Shown piece by piece: positions 20,300-31,135 of a stretch of DNA of 64,000 nt. Source of the stretch: Spirogloea muscicola (lineage: Eukaryota > Streptophyta > Zygnematophyceae > Spirogloeales > Spirogloeaceae); contig WELB01000171.1 of NCBI GenBank assembly GCA_009602725.1, positions 136,643 to 200,642 of the forward strand, in the 5' to 3' direction. Under the pieces are notes generated by a model. That model ran no database searches. It was not told where the DNA came from and was given only the letters and a program-made list of their open reading frames with translations. The position numbers and the translations under genes were made by a program. How positions within the stretch are numbered: the first letter of the stretch is position 1; each line of letters opens with the position of its first letter.

Positions 20300-22910
20300 T
20301 CAACAAGGCTCAAGAGCACGAGAAGGTTGAGAGGGAAGAGAGGGTGTTGAGGGAGGAGGAGAGGGTAGTGCATGGCCCCCGATAGGCGCATCTCCTGAGT
20401 CAGCTGCAGTTGCATGCCGATCCTTCATGGTTACAAAAGGAACAGTTGCGGGATCGTTGTGCTTGTAGAAGCCATTTCTGGGCATCCAGTTGCCAGTGAC
20501 ACCGTTGATTCCCGTGCTGCCCTCGGTGATGGGAGTCCCTGCTTGGGACAAGTCTTCCGGGTAATGCTCGTCAAGAGACTGTTGCACCTCAGACCTGCCA
20601 AGTGACGGGCTCAACACAGCACAATCTGCGGGTGCAGCTGCTGCTGAATGTCCAGGGCCATCTGTAGCAACTCTGCAGGTTGCAGGCAGGTCTTCAGTGG
20701 GAGACTGATGCTGAGGTTCTCTCCTGTCAGAAGTTGCAACTGCAGCATTGGCGCTCTCCTGCCTATGCTTCACTTCCAGCCTCTTCCCCTGCGCAAACCA
20801 GGTCAAGCATATAAGAATGTCCACCAAGTAAGTACTAGATATCAGGACAAGCTAACCTGGTCATATGATTGGCAGTCCATGCAAAGAGTCAAAAGTATGT
20901 ATTAAATGGCTTCGCAGATTACGTCAGTGAGCCAGTGCAATGCCACCAAAAGACCAATAGCAGGTACTGCAGATATACCTGGTTGTTGAGGTGTGACCGT
21001 GGTTGACGAAAAGCCTTGCCGCCCTGTGTCCGTGGCAAGCCTGGAATGCTGGACCCTAGGCTCTGCTTTTGGCGAACTTTTGGCACCCCATTTCCACGAG
21101 GCCATCTACGATCGTTTCCATCTTGCTTCTCCTCCTTGACTTTAGTCTTTGACATGACTGGCTCTGCCGGCATTGGAGAAACAACCTTCGACCTATTCCT
21201 TCGGACTTGCGGGCCTGTCCCTGCTATTCTCGGGGAGCTGCGGGAGAAGACTCAACGCAGATTGCCTGTTAGAATGCCCTTACAGGAGCTTGTCAACAGG
21301 CGTTTGTCCTCTCATCTGACGATAACAGATTGCTGAGCCAGCAGAGAAGTCCTTCCAGATTGAATCATGACATCCGCCTGCTTGTATGCACCTCAAGTGC
21401 TAAGAAGGGCTTGAACCAGCTTCAAATAACCGCAATTACAACAAACGGACATGGATGGCAATGGCCATTGAGTACCACACGATAGAACATCGGACCTGTT
21501 GATAGCCCGATGCAGCTGACGCGCTAGTTCCTCATCAGCAGCAGAGATTTTCTGTATCTTTCCTGGCGGCTCCTCCTGCAAATCTCCTGATGTGTCTGCG
21601 CTGACAGCAAGCACATTGGAACGTGTCCTTGTGGCCATCTCAACAGGCGGCCCGTGCTCCATGGCCCCCCCTCGATCACCTTCCACGTCCATGATGTTGA
21701 CCTCTTCCTCTAGTGCCTCGGGTTCTGCAGTTTCAGTCGTTGCCACAGGAGTAGCCTCCTCGACTGCAGTTGGAATGTCGACCTTCAAAGCTCCAGTGGA
21801 TTTTCTGCTCGGATTGACTGCCCCCTCCTTACCTCCTGAAGGAGTCACTGTCATCACCAACAGGCAGCTTCAGCATGTCAGAGCCTCTCGACATGGAAAT
21901 ATACTTGAGCTGCTTCAGATACAGTCATGCATAGCCGCAGATATGCGACATCTTTTTATATGCACTTGTGCGGCCTTGAGATGCAACAGTCAAGTCTCTC
22001 CTAGCAATCCGTCGACATCATGCACCTCATGCAACTTCACATCCATGACAAGCCTCCTCTTGCAAACGAAAATCCATGTCAGTAAATACTGACATGGATT
22101 TCCGTAACATAGGAGATAGGGATGGTCAGAATTTGCAACATCACGGCTGTCCAACCACGCTGAATCTGCTTTGGCCACTGATCTCCAGGAGGCCCAATGC
22201 ATGTCATGTACATGTAAGGCAGAGCTTATCTTATTGTGCATCTATAAAGAGATTTGAATGCCAAGATTAACAGTACCATGCTCAAATCCGGCGTCAGCTG
22301 CTTGCTGATTCTGGACAGCAAGCCTCGCCTCCATCTCGGCCTCTGATTGTGACCTGGCCATCACCGCAACTCGTTCCAAGGCGGCCTTGGCAGCAACGGC
22401 TGCTCTGGCCGCGGCCGCCGCCATCTCCGTCGCCTTCTCCCTGGACCTCGCAGCCACTTCCGCGGCTCGGTCGGCTGCCACTCTGGCCGCCAAGGCTGCC
22501 TCGTCCTCGGAGGATGACTCAGTCGGCCCCGTGGCGGTGCTGCTGCGCAACGGTGAGGCGAGACTCGCAGGAGCGCTGTCTGCCACGAGAGGCTCGGAGG
22601 CGGAGCAAGCAGGCGCCGACATCCAGCTCCCATTCTGCTTGAGGCCTGCCAGCAGCCGCTTGCGCGGGGGCAAGGACCGGCCGAGCATGGCCGCCGGCGT
22701 CACGCCGTCCAGCATGGAGCCAGGCGGTGCCGCAGCGGCGGCAGGACACCCAGAGGCCTGCGCTATCGGCGGCCGCCGAGGCGCAGCAGGGCCGTCAATG
22801 GCCAGTGACGGCGGTGGAGCCCTGGGGGGCCTCCATCCCTCCGCCGCCGGGGAGGACCATCCCTGCTGCGCCGCAGGTGGTCCCCTAGCCGCGCATCCCA
22901 CGGCAGGCAA
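20300..22910 (-). CDS. Unrecognised alanine-rich, probably nuclear protein
   Basis: A chain of minus-strand open blocks looks like exons of one gene. About 22910-22242 is Pro/Ala-rich, then a helix-prone stretch with EDEAALAARVAADRAAEVAA and ARAAVAAKAALERVAVMARS. About 21842-21480 is acidic and contains AADEELARQLHRAINRSDVL. About 21190-21000 is basic, MSKTKVKEEKQDGNDRRW. About 20790-20300 contains TGNWMPRNGFYKHNDPATVP and ends RALEPC-TGA. The acidic, Ala-rich and Lys/Arg-rich composition suggests a nuclear or chromatin-associated protein, but I recognise no catalytic or named domain. Exon borders are approximate and the start could lie further upstream (up to about 23040). Confidence 0.5.
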
Positions 22911-22957
22911 GGACCGCCAGACGCCGCCGGAGGAAGCTTCGCCCGCGAGGAGCGGCG

Positions 22958-22974
22958 GCTACGGCGGCGGCGGA

Positions 22975-23015
<41 letters not shown>
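22958..23015. repeat. (GGC)n trinucleotide run
   Basis: About 55 bp of nearly pure GGC repeats upstream of the alanine-rich gene, probably in its 5' region. Such runs also flank other starts in this window (40110-40180, 44570-44610). Confidence 0.8.
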
Positions 23016-23287
23016 GTGTATGGGGGAGCGGAGCTTTGCGACCGGAACGCCTCCCTTCCAGCATTTAGGGCATCTCTAGGGTTTGCAGAAGCGGGCCCCC
23101 CCCTGGGGGTGGGGAGTAGAGGGAGGTGCGGACTAGGTCAGCGCTGCCCTCCCTCCCCAACTGTCGAACGGAGGCACCATTGGGCGCCTCCCTTTCGGCG
23201 CCTCCCCTGCGGCCCCGGACCGGAGCGGTTTCCGAGGCCCCGGGCGGAGGAGGGGGGTAGCTGGCAGCCGGGCGAGGGGCAGGGCCN
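23016..23287. other. GC-rich stretch ending at an N
   Basis: No gene is seen. The single N at 23287 is followed immediately by LINE sequence. The N may mark an assembly join. Confidence 0.5.
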
Positions 23288-23670
23288 GCAGGCCGTGCTA
23301 TGGCCGCCGCCTCTGGGTCTCGGCGGAGTGCCTCTTTCCCTGCAGCGAGCTACTCAGACCTGATGTTGCTCACTCGTGGGTACTGAGCTTCCCTCTGCAT
23401 CGTTTCTGTGTTCTGCAGTCTTTTGTAGTGTAGTCCTTTCTCCGGCTCCTCTTTCTTTGGCTTTGGACATTGTCCATTCTTTTTTTGGGCTGGCTTTGCC
23501 AGCCCCTCTTCTCTATGGGCGCGCACTTCTCTTTCCCTGCAGCGAGCTACTCAGACCTGATGTTGCTCACTCGTGGGTACTGAGCTTCCCTGCATCGTCT
23601 CTGTGTTATGCAGTGTTTTGTAGTTCAGTCCTTTTTCCGGCTCCTTTTGGCTTTGGACATTGATGAGGGA
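23288..23670 (+). mobile_element. Two LINE subfamily A 3' ends in tandem
   Basis: The first (23288-23525) holds the last ~40 codons (AAASGSRRSASFPAASYSDL, MLLTRGY, stop) and the 3' UTR with the stem-loop at 23487-23505. The second (23526-23665) starts again in the coding tail (CTGCAGCGAGCTACTCAGAC) and has a shorter UTR without the final hairpin. Confidence 0.75.
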
Positions 23671-23910
23671 CGGGGGTCACTACTGTGACATACTCTGGAG
23701 GAGGCGAGGGCCTCCGGCAGAAGGGGGAGGGGGGGGAGTTGGGGGGGGCGGTTGCCGCGAGCGAGCGCGCCTAGGTTGTTGGCTCCCCAGGCTAGCGAGC
23801 CGCCCCTCCCCATCGAGCACCAAATGAAATGATCCACTGCCGTCGAACGTTGGCCATTGCAGTTGTTGGCTTTCACTTTCGTTTCAATAACTTGCCCACT
23901 CTTCACTTAC
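23671..23910. other. G-rich spacer
   Basis: A G-run region (about 23725-23752) and AT-richer DNA. No gene or repeat is seen. Confidence 0.4.
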
Positions 23911-24055
23911 ATGTGCACCGCGCGCCTTCTTGAGCGCGGGCGTTTGGCGGTCGGTGGCTGGACCTCCTGCAGCGGCTTGCACGGCGGCCCATCGATCGTC
24001 GGCAGGGACAGCCAGGTGAGCTGCCCGGCTTCAACGCCGCCGGGTCGCTTGCCCA

Positions 24056-24994
24056 GTGGCTGCTGCCACAGCCGGCCGCCGCACTTCGCAGACAGCGCCA
24101 TCGCCTGACAGGGCGGCCAGTGTCCGGCACGCTCTCCAGTATGGCCATGCCGGGGAGCTCTCAAGAGCCGTCCAGGCGCTGGATGATTCGGTGTTGGCGC
24201 CGGCGACTGAGGACACGCGGCAAGCTCCGTCGTCCCTCCAACCCCTGGCGCGCTCTCCCCCGCCTTCGTGGTTGGCTTCCTACGTCCAGCCGAAGGAGGT
24301 GGCCCTTGATGCGGCAGCCCTCCGCAAGGCCCTACGGAGCAGCCGGCGCGCAGCTGCAGGCGGCCCCTCGCGCATGGTTATGGAGCATTTGAGGGAGCTC
24401 TTCCTCGAGGGGGACGAGGTGGACTTTCGGGCGCAGCACCAGGTGTGCCAACACATGGCCCGGGGTCACGTCCCTGCCAGCATCCGCAGTGTGCTCTGTG
24501 CCAGCACCCTGCTGACCCTCAGCAAGGTCAACGGCGGCGTCCGCCCCATCGCCATCGGTGAGGTCCTGTATCGCCTGGTGGGACGGGCACTCTGGCAACA
24601 GTACGCCGATGCGGCCCAGACACACCTGGCGCCACACCAGTATGGCGCAGGCCTGCGGAGCGGCGGCGAAGCAGTCGTCCATGTGGTGCGGGCTTCCCTC
24701 GACTTGCACCCCGAGTGGGTGGTGCTGGCGGTGGACGTCCGCAATGCCTTTAACTGCGTCGACCGCGCCGCTGTCGCCGAGGAGCTCCGTGAGGCCTTCC
24801 CCACCCTGCTGCCGTTCTTCCGAATGGGCTACGGCCAGCCCAGTGATCTCCTTTGGCGGCATGGCACCAGCGGGGTGGAGGTCCTCCGGTCTCCCACGGC
24901 CACGCGTCAGGGGGACCCGCTGGCGGGCCGCCTTCGCCACCCTCGAGGAGCAGCTGAAGGAGATCGGCCTGGACATCCGAGCGTCAAAGTGTAG
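24056..24994 (+). pseudogene. LINE reverse transcriptase, N-terminal half
   Basis: Open for 312 codons. RT landmarks are visible: RSSRRAAAGGPSRMVMEHLR, then VRPIAIGEVLYRLVGRAL, then the first catalytic block VVLAVDVRNAFNCVDRAAV, then ATRQGDPLAG (the conserved QGDPL of palm motif B). Normal RTs follow with the Y/F-x-D-D motif. Here the frame instead jumps straight to sequence from beyond it (ATLEEQLKEIGLDIRASK in another frame), so the catalytic centre is deleted. The copy cannot make active RT. No stop lies inside the block itself. Confidence 0.8.
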
Positions 24995-25014
24995 CGCTTG
25001 GTCCCCCACAAGGG

Positions 25015-25971
25015 TTGCCAGCCCTCCTCCGCCTACCCTCCGGCTGCCAGACACCAACCTGGGGCCTCACACTCCTCGGGGTTCCATTGGGCTCACCTGC
25101 CTTCGTGGATGAGCAGCTGGGCGGCACGCTGCAGGAGCACCTCATGCCGGCGGCCTGCCTCCCTGAGCTGCACGATATGCAGCTGGGGCTCGCCATGCTG
25201 ACGCACTGCATTGCCCAACGTCCCCTGTACCTGGCTCGAGCCCTCCTGCCCTCCCCTGCGGCGCAGGCCGCCTATGCAACCTTCGATGCAGGTATCCTGG
25301 CCGCACAGCGGCCCTGGTCCAACACCCGGCCTTCCTGGAGACGCCGGGCTGCAGTGCACCAGGCCTCCCTGCCTGTGAGCTCCGAGGGGGGTCTGGGCTG
25401 CCGTCCGCTGGCTCGTGCCTGGCGGGCAGCACACCTGGGGAGTTGGGCGCAGGTTGCGGCTTCGGTGGCCCAGCGTTTCATCCAGCATGGGGTGGGCCTC
25501 CTGGAGCAGGCGGCAGCGGACGTGGAGACTGGCACGTTGCTATTCCAGGCAGCTCTCCGCGCAACCCAGGATGCGCTGCTTGGGGATCACCCCGCCCTGG
25601 CGCCACGGGCCGTCCTGCTCGCACACCTCGCGCACACGGCCGACCTCCGGGCCCAAGCTCGCTTCATGGCGGAGGTAGATGCGGCCTCTTTCTCCACGGC
25701 GATGGGGCTTTTGCATCTGGAGGCGCGCGCGGCTGCTCTCGCCATCCTCACCAGGGGCGGCAGCTTGGTTGTCTGCCCTGCCGATCCACGACGCGCTCCG
25801 GATGCCGGACGACGCATTCCGTATGGCGGTGCACCGCCTACTCGGCCTCCACCCACCCTGCCTCAGTGGAGTACAGCAGTGCGAGTGCGTCGTGCGCAGC
25901 TCAGACGCGGCATCGTTGGCAGCTCATATGCTCAGGTGCGCACGGGCCGGGGAGCAGACCGGCACCCATGA
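25015..25971 (+). pseudogene. LINE RT thumb and linker region
   Basis: Open for 318 codons. It carries the region between RT and zinc knuckle: GVPLGSPAFVDEQLGGTLQE, MLTHCIAQRPLYLARALLPS, GGLGCRPLARAWRAAHLGSW and LLHLEARAAALAI. The fragment at 55700-56300 encodes the same region (MLTRCIAQRPHYLARTI, GGLGCRSVARACEAA). The frame runs past the true junction to the CCHC region, which lies in an overlapping frame. Confidence 0.75.
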
Positions 25972-26468
25972 CTTGCTGCGCAATGCCATGTTTGGCATCT
26001 TCGTGGAGGCCGGTTACACTGTGGCGCTCGAGAGGTCCAGCAACGTTGTCACGACTGACTGTGTTGATTCCAGGAGCGCTAAACGCTCGTCGGAGGAGGC
26101 GGGCTATGCAGTCCGCCACGCGACGGACGCAAAGGAACGGAAATATTCGGATCACCCGGTGAGAGACGAGTTTGTCCTTCTCGCCGTCGACGTACACGGC
26201 GCCTTTGGCACGAAATGGCTTGACCTGCTTCACCGCGTGCAGCGGCCCGCCGCCACGGGCAGCAGGGCGAGCAGCCTGGCTTCAATGTCGCCAGGTCCCT
26301 CGCTCAAGTCTTCCGGATGCGCTTGGCCATCTCTTTGCAACGGGCCCTTGCCTTCGCGGTTCGTTTGCGCGCAGGCCGCGCTTTGGCGGCGGCCTCCGGC
26401 TTCCGTCAGGGCGACGTCTTTCCGCCTGCTAGCTATTCAGACTTGCATCTTCTGACTAGAGGTTTCTG
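25780..26468 (+). pseudogene. LINE CCHC and truncated RLE with C-terminal extension
   Basis: The frame gives MPDDAFRMAVHRLLGLHPPC, then the zinc knuckle CECVV...HMLRC and GTHDLLRNAMFGIFVEAGYT. It then passes from ALERSSN directly to VVTTDC. Compared with the subfamily A copy, about 30 residues including RADL and the segment before the second aspartate are missing, so the nuclease core is incomplete. The extension RDEFVLLAVDVHGAFGTKWL follows; a frame change then separates it from the final SYSDLHLLTRGF-stop. Confidence 0.75.
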
Positions 26469-26539
26469 AGTCCTTCGCTCTCCGGCTCCTTCAGACCTTG
26501 TCCATTTGTTGGGCTGGCCTCTCCCAGCCACCAGTCAAT

Positions 26540-27235
26540 CTTGCCGCGCTTGCTTGCCCAGGTGTTCAGCATGCAGCTATCCATCTCCTTCCAATGTTCT
26601 CAGGCTCATGCAGTAAACTGCGAGCAGGCTGCGCTTTGGCTGCTACTTTTGGGTCACCGCTGTAGGCTCTTGCATAGCTGTGTGCTTTTGGCCCTTTGGA
26701 CCGTGTCCTCTCTTATCTAGCCCCTACGAAATTTGTTCATTGGTTTTTCGGAGTTGGCCGATCACAGCCATCGCCTTCTACTGGAAGAGTCTCGCCAAGT
26801 CTTTCTGAGCTGGCTTTCCATAGCCCCGCCCCCTTCGGAGTGCTCAATTCTCTCTGCCTGGAAAAGCGAGACCACACCTTCAGGACATGCTGCAAGCGAC
26901 CATTACCCCTTTTCTGTTACCGGCCGTCGTGGGCAGCAGAGCGAGCAGCCCAACTTCAACGAGACATAGGGTCGCTTGCTCAGGCGTGGAATGCGCCTTC
27001 CCATTCGCCTGCAGCATTCTCGGGCGTTTGCCCAGCTTCAACGCTGCTGGCTCGCTGGCGCAGGTCTTCCGCATGCAGCTGTCGGTCTCATTCCAGCGCT
27101 CCCTGGCTCACGCAGTCCACTGGCGAGCAGGCCGCGTCATGGCTGCTGCATCTGGGTCTAGGCGGAGTGCCTCTTTCCCAGCTGCGACTTACTCAAACTT
27201 GCTACCAGTCACTCATGGGTACTAAACTTCCATCT
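26540..27235 (+). mobile_element. LINE 3' fragments, subfamily A-like and older
   Basis: 26560-26660 has the coding-tail piece AQVFSMQLSISFQCSQAHAV. 27030-27225 has FNAAGSLAQVFRMQLSVSFQ through AAASGSRRSASFPAATYSNL and VTHGY-stop. Around 26700-26850 are diverged tail-like stretches. All are 5'-truncated. Confidence 0.65.
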
Positions 27236-27520
27236 GCGTCGTCTCGTGCCGAGCTGTGCAGTTTTCCTTTTTCGGCACCTTCTGGCTCTTTGGATCTTGT
27301 CCATTCTTTTTGGGCTGGCCTTTCCCAGCCCCTCTTCTCTATGGGCGAGCAATGTCCTTGCCATGCACTTGAAGGCTGCTGCCTCCGGTTCTTTCTGTAA
27401 GCTCTTCCAAAAGGGGGAGAGGGTGGTGACAGGCCAGCCCAAATTGAGTTGACAAGGTCCGAAGGAAACAGCTCTTTCAAAGTTGGCTGCGAGAAGAAGT
27501 GGCACTCCCAATGTGAGAGG
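27236..27520. mobile_element. LINE tails, both strands
   Basis: Plus-strand 3' UTR of the preceding copy with the hairpin GGGCTGGCCTTTCCCAGCCCC near 27320. It is followed by a minus-strand diverged tail (GGGAGAGGGTGGTGACAGGC, then CCAGCCCAAATTGAG) near 27410-27460 and another near 27495-27530. Confidence 0.6.
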
Positions 27521-27880
27521 CCAGCCCAAACAAAGGAACGTAGAAGGTTCAGAGGGCCGAAACCACGTAGCTATGCAAGAGACCACAGCGGATGGGACCT
27601 TTGGAAGAGCTGTTTCTCTTTATGACCCCGACTCAGCAGCCGCAAGTCGGAGTTACTTGCAGCCGGCACCCCAACCAGACCCAGTAAGCAGCAGCTAGTG
27701 CTAAGGGGCCCAAAGCTTCTCCATTTTCCTCTCTCTGGGTGAGAGAGTCATCAACACGCGGAGCGCGGGCCCAAGTGCAGGGCCAGCAACTCGACACCGC
27801 CGTCGTGCCGTCGCGGCGCCGCTCCCGGTTACGACGGCTGAGCAGCGGTCTCTTCGGGCAGCAGGCTTCGAACGACGGCG
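27521..27880. other. Upstream region of COMMD2
   Basis: No gene recognised. A GC-rich stretch just before the COMMD2 start is the likely promoter and 5' UTR. Confidence 0.4.
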
Positions 27881-28950
27881 ATGGAGGTGGCGGGCTCGGC
27901 GCCGCCGCCGCTCCCAGTGGGGCCTGATGACCTGCGTCTGCTGGCCGGCAGCGGCGATGACGGTCAGCGGAAGACTCGTGTCGCTGCTGCGCCAGCGCTC
28001 ACATCGTCGATAGACGAACGATATGCGCTCTTTCGCGGTTTGGGCTACGAGCTGACCGGGCGGTGCCCGCGGCAGTCGCGCTGCAGTTCTTTGCGCTCGC
28101 GGAGAGCATCATCATGGAAGGCCGAAGTCCCACGCGCAGCTTGGCCAGCGCTGCCAAGCACCTGCAGGCACTCACAGTCTCAAGCAATAAGAATGTTCAA
28201 GGCGGCACGCCCGTCACTCTTGGTCAGATTGGACCTAAATTTGCAGCTTGCCTTGGCAGTGAAGGTGATGGAGTCTGACATGCGGCGCAGCCACAAGCTA
28301 AGGCTGGCCGCCTGCCCTACCTGAATGGGAAGCTGAAGCCGGTGAATCTGTCTCTGCAATCCTCGTACAGGTACAGGTTGAGGACGTAGAATTGGCAATA
28401 TCAGCGCTTCGTCGATTGTTGCTTTTTGCCACAAAAGAAGGCCTCCTACCAAATCAGATGGCCGACATGCTTCAACGACTTGGTTTGACAAGCGCCTCGG
28501 TCCATGCGAGGTTCTCAGAGATTGTTGCCCGCATTCGTCCTCTTATCAGCGATTCTCTTGCAAGCCTGCCTACTTACAGGCGGCTTGATTGGAGACTTGA
28601 TGTGCAAGTAAGCTACTCCCTTGAGCAAGCATTGAATAGGTCTGAGCTTGCTACTGCCACTAATATTCTCTTTGGTATTGCCTCATGTTGGTCACGTAAG
28701 ATTGTGAAACTCGTTATGACTTATGCCCATGGATGTGCAGTTAGCGAGTCGAAGGGTTTGGCACCAAGGTCATGCCACATTCCTTCTCAGGCTTGTCACG
28801 GAGCAAAGGGCAGCCTCAAATGCTACTCATACAAGCACTGAGGGGCTTAGCACGCAAGTTGTTGTGATGGAGTCGACTTATTCGGGGCTACAAGCTATTG
28901 CGAAGCAGTTGGAGCAGGCTTTAACAGCCTCTAGAAGTGCACGTCACTGA
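27881..28950 (+). CDS. COMMD2: COMM domain-containing protein 2
   Basis: Four exons fit in phase: 27881-27962, 28076-28176, 28377-28607, 28741-28950 (TGA), giving 207 residues; human COMMD2 is 199. The acceptor of exon 3 has a second AG six bases upstream (28370), which would add two residues. The N-terminal HN region includes VALQFFALAESIIMEGRSP and VEDVELAISALRRLLLFATK. The C-terminal COMM domain opens with LPTYRRLDWRLDVQ|LASRRV. That junction matches the COMMD2 signature W-R-L-D-V-Q-L-A-S-R, and the domain ends SGLQAIAKQLEQALTASRSA. COMMD proteins form the Commander complex, which recycles endosomal membrane cargo with retriever. The short, weakly conserved N-terminus (MEVAGSAPPPLPVG) is the least certain part. 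Confidence 0.88.
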
Positions 28951-29450
28951 AGGCCCCTCACACTTGGTAGAGCTTAGCCCTGCCTTTGGCCGGGCTTGAT
29001 TATATCAATTTCAGAATGTCACAGACAGGTACGTTAATGCTCCTTTCCATAGGAGAAGGCTCGCTGTGGAAGTTGATTCCTACTTTTTGCTCACCTTAAG
29101 AGTTCCCAGATTTAGAACTTGGTAGATCTCAGGTGCTTTTTGAGCTAGAGAGCTAGAGGCGGTTACGAGTGCTGGAGAGTAGGGGCTGCATTATTGCGAC
29201 TTAAATCTATTCAACGGGATTGCACTAAAGTAGGATGCTTACTTGAAGCTCACAACGTCTACCTCTGCTTCCAGGTTGACAGCACAGCCGCTCCAGCTGC
29301 CAGCTGGTCAGACAATATTGCTACTGTCAGGCCTCCAAAATAAGAATTCTTGGTGGACCCTTCAAGTATAAAGGCATGTGCTTTGAAGCGTTTCTCACAA
29401 TCATTCTTTGGGACGAGGAAGGTGACCTAAGGGTTCAAGGTTCGAGGCAA
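28951..29450. other. Intergenic, nothing recognised
   Basis: Less GC-rich DNA after COMMD2. No known coding similarity and no window repeat are evident. Confidence 0.4.
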
Positions 29451-29645
29451 AAGCGTACGCCAGCGCTACCCAAGGCAAGGAACCGAAGTACGCTGACCAT
29501 CTGATGAAGGACAGCTCTATACCTCTAGCCATCGACATCCACGGGGCCTTCGAGCTCTCTGGCTTGACCTTTGCACCCGCTCGTGTGCCAATCGTTTTGA
29601 CAGGCAGCCAGGGGAGCAGGCAGGTAATTATTTCTTGTAGCACAT
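29451..29645 (+). mobile_element. Old LINE C-terminal fragment
   Basis: The plus strand encodes KYADHLMKDSSIPLAIDIHG-A-F, matching KYADHPVGDEFAALAMDVHG-A-F of subfamily A at about half the positions outside the core. No UTR follows directly. It is clearly older than the A copies. Confidence 0.55.
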
Positions 29646-30720
29646 CCAAACAAAGCTGTTCCTGAAAGGGGCGCTGGCTGTGAAAGGCTACCCCATTGAG
29701 ACCGGACAAGGTTCGAAGGGTCCAGAAAGGCTGCACTACCCATACACGCAAGTGGCTACGATAAACAAAGCAGAGCAGCGAGAAAGTATAATTCTTCCTT
29801 CAATGGTGCGATAGGTGCGGAAGGTAAGCACGTAACAGCAGACACGCTAACTTGGGGGGCTGGAGACAAATAGCTCTTCCAGAAAGTTGCGATGGCTGTG
29901 AGAGGACAGCCCAAAAGGAATGGACAAGGTCTGCAAGGGCCGGAAAGAGCATGCCTCGAGAGTAATCTCCATGACTTCTGCGATTGACGCTCAGGTATGC
30001 CTGGTAATGCAGATCGGAGGAACTAAACTGGAGCACAGCCATTGCCCCCGTAGGAAGAGCTCCATTGTCTGGGAGCGCTCTGCTTGCACAGGGCCGCCCT
30101 TGCTTGAACAAAAGAAGGTAAGTTAACAGCTCTTCTAGAGGAAAGCGATGGTTGTGAGAGGCCAGCCCACAAGGAATGGACAAAGTGGGACGGGCCTGAA
30201 GGTGCAACTGCAGAAATACGATTCATGACTTATGCGAACGGAGGCTCAAAGAAGAAGCAATTATCCCAAGGAGGCAAGGGCTGTGGAAAGCCAGCCCACA
30301 GAAGAATGAGCATGGTCTGAAGGAGCGTCGGAATCAATGAGGACTCAATGTTGTCTCCTCAAGAAATGCAGATCGGAGTACCTAGAAGAGGTTCTTTCCA
30401 AAAGGAAGATGTAGGCCGCGGTGCATTTGGATTGACAGGGAGGCCAAGCCGAGCCTGGAAGAAGGGCGGTAAGAGAACGCTCTTCCACAAGGGGCGAGGG
30501 CTGTGAAGGGCCACAGTCCATGCAGAAAAGCGGTGGCTGTGAAGGCCAGCCCTAGGACCTCAAGTAGTCCGCTATCAGACGCTTTCAGGAGGCAATGGCT
30601 TTGGATGAGGATGCGAACAATTGATGTGTAATGCCAGCCCAAGAAGAATAAGGCCAAGAAGAAGAATGCGGCTGCTGCTATTGAAAGAGCGGCTGCATAT
30701 GACAGCCAGGTAAACACAGA
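29646..30720 (-). mobile_element. Array of diverged LINE 3' tails
   Basis: Read on plus, the block (A/G)GGCTGTGA(G/A)AGGCCAGCCCA followed by AAGGAATGGACAAGGTCTG recurs. Copies are near 29670-29720, 29885-29945, 30035-30050 (partial), 30145-30195, 30275-30330, 30490-30560 and 30620-30660. Spacing is irregular (roughly 100-200 bp), and each copy keeps the hairpin while the spacers differ. All are in the same orientation. Confidence 0.6.
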
Positions 30721-31135
30721 GGGTATTCATCACTGTATTAGCGAAACCACAGGCTAGGCAAACAGGGCGCTCTTAGTACACCCCAGTGTCAGCAATAGAC
30801 TGACGTTTATACTTGCTAGAGTTTAATTGATGATTGTCCGGCTTTTACTTTCCCAGTATAACAGGGCAACCCTGATGTGCGAACCAGGTGCTGCTGCAAG
30901 GGCGTGACCGGCTCGGAGGTGCAAACCAAGCAATTGGGACCGCTGGTGGAGGGACATAGTTTGATGCATGCGCTAGCAGGACACACGACCCAAATGCCCC
31001 AAGCCTCCAGGAAGTGCTGCGCCCTATCTGCGGCGCCGCTGGTCAGCTTGACCTCTGGCTTCTGTCAAGGGGATTGCTTTTCGGCGGCTAGTCTTTCTGA
31101 GTTCTTGCTCCTAATTAGAGGTTACTAAGTTGATC
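30721..31135 (+). mobile_element. LINE coding-tail fragment
   Basis: Only the last part (about 31035-31127) is recognised: ASLSEFLLLIRGY-stop preceded by SGFCQGDCFSA, which matches SGFRQGD(T/V)F of B and C. The stretch before it shows no known coding similarity. Confidence 0.55.

Larger units (their letters stand above)
23911..26530 (+). mobile_element. LINE subfamily C, longest copy, with internal deletions
   Basis: The most complete LINE in the window, though still defective. In order it has a repeated piece of the C-terminal region (23930-24060), RT fingers and palm, the RT thumb/linker region, CCHC plus remnant RLE, the C-terminal extension, the stop near 26468 and a 3' UTR with GGGCTGGCCTCTCCCAGCCA (26513-26532). 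Two internal deletions (RT palm and RLE core) and at least two frame changes separate the blocks. It is clearly related to A and B but distinct in sequence. Confidence 0.8.
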
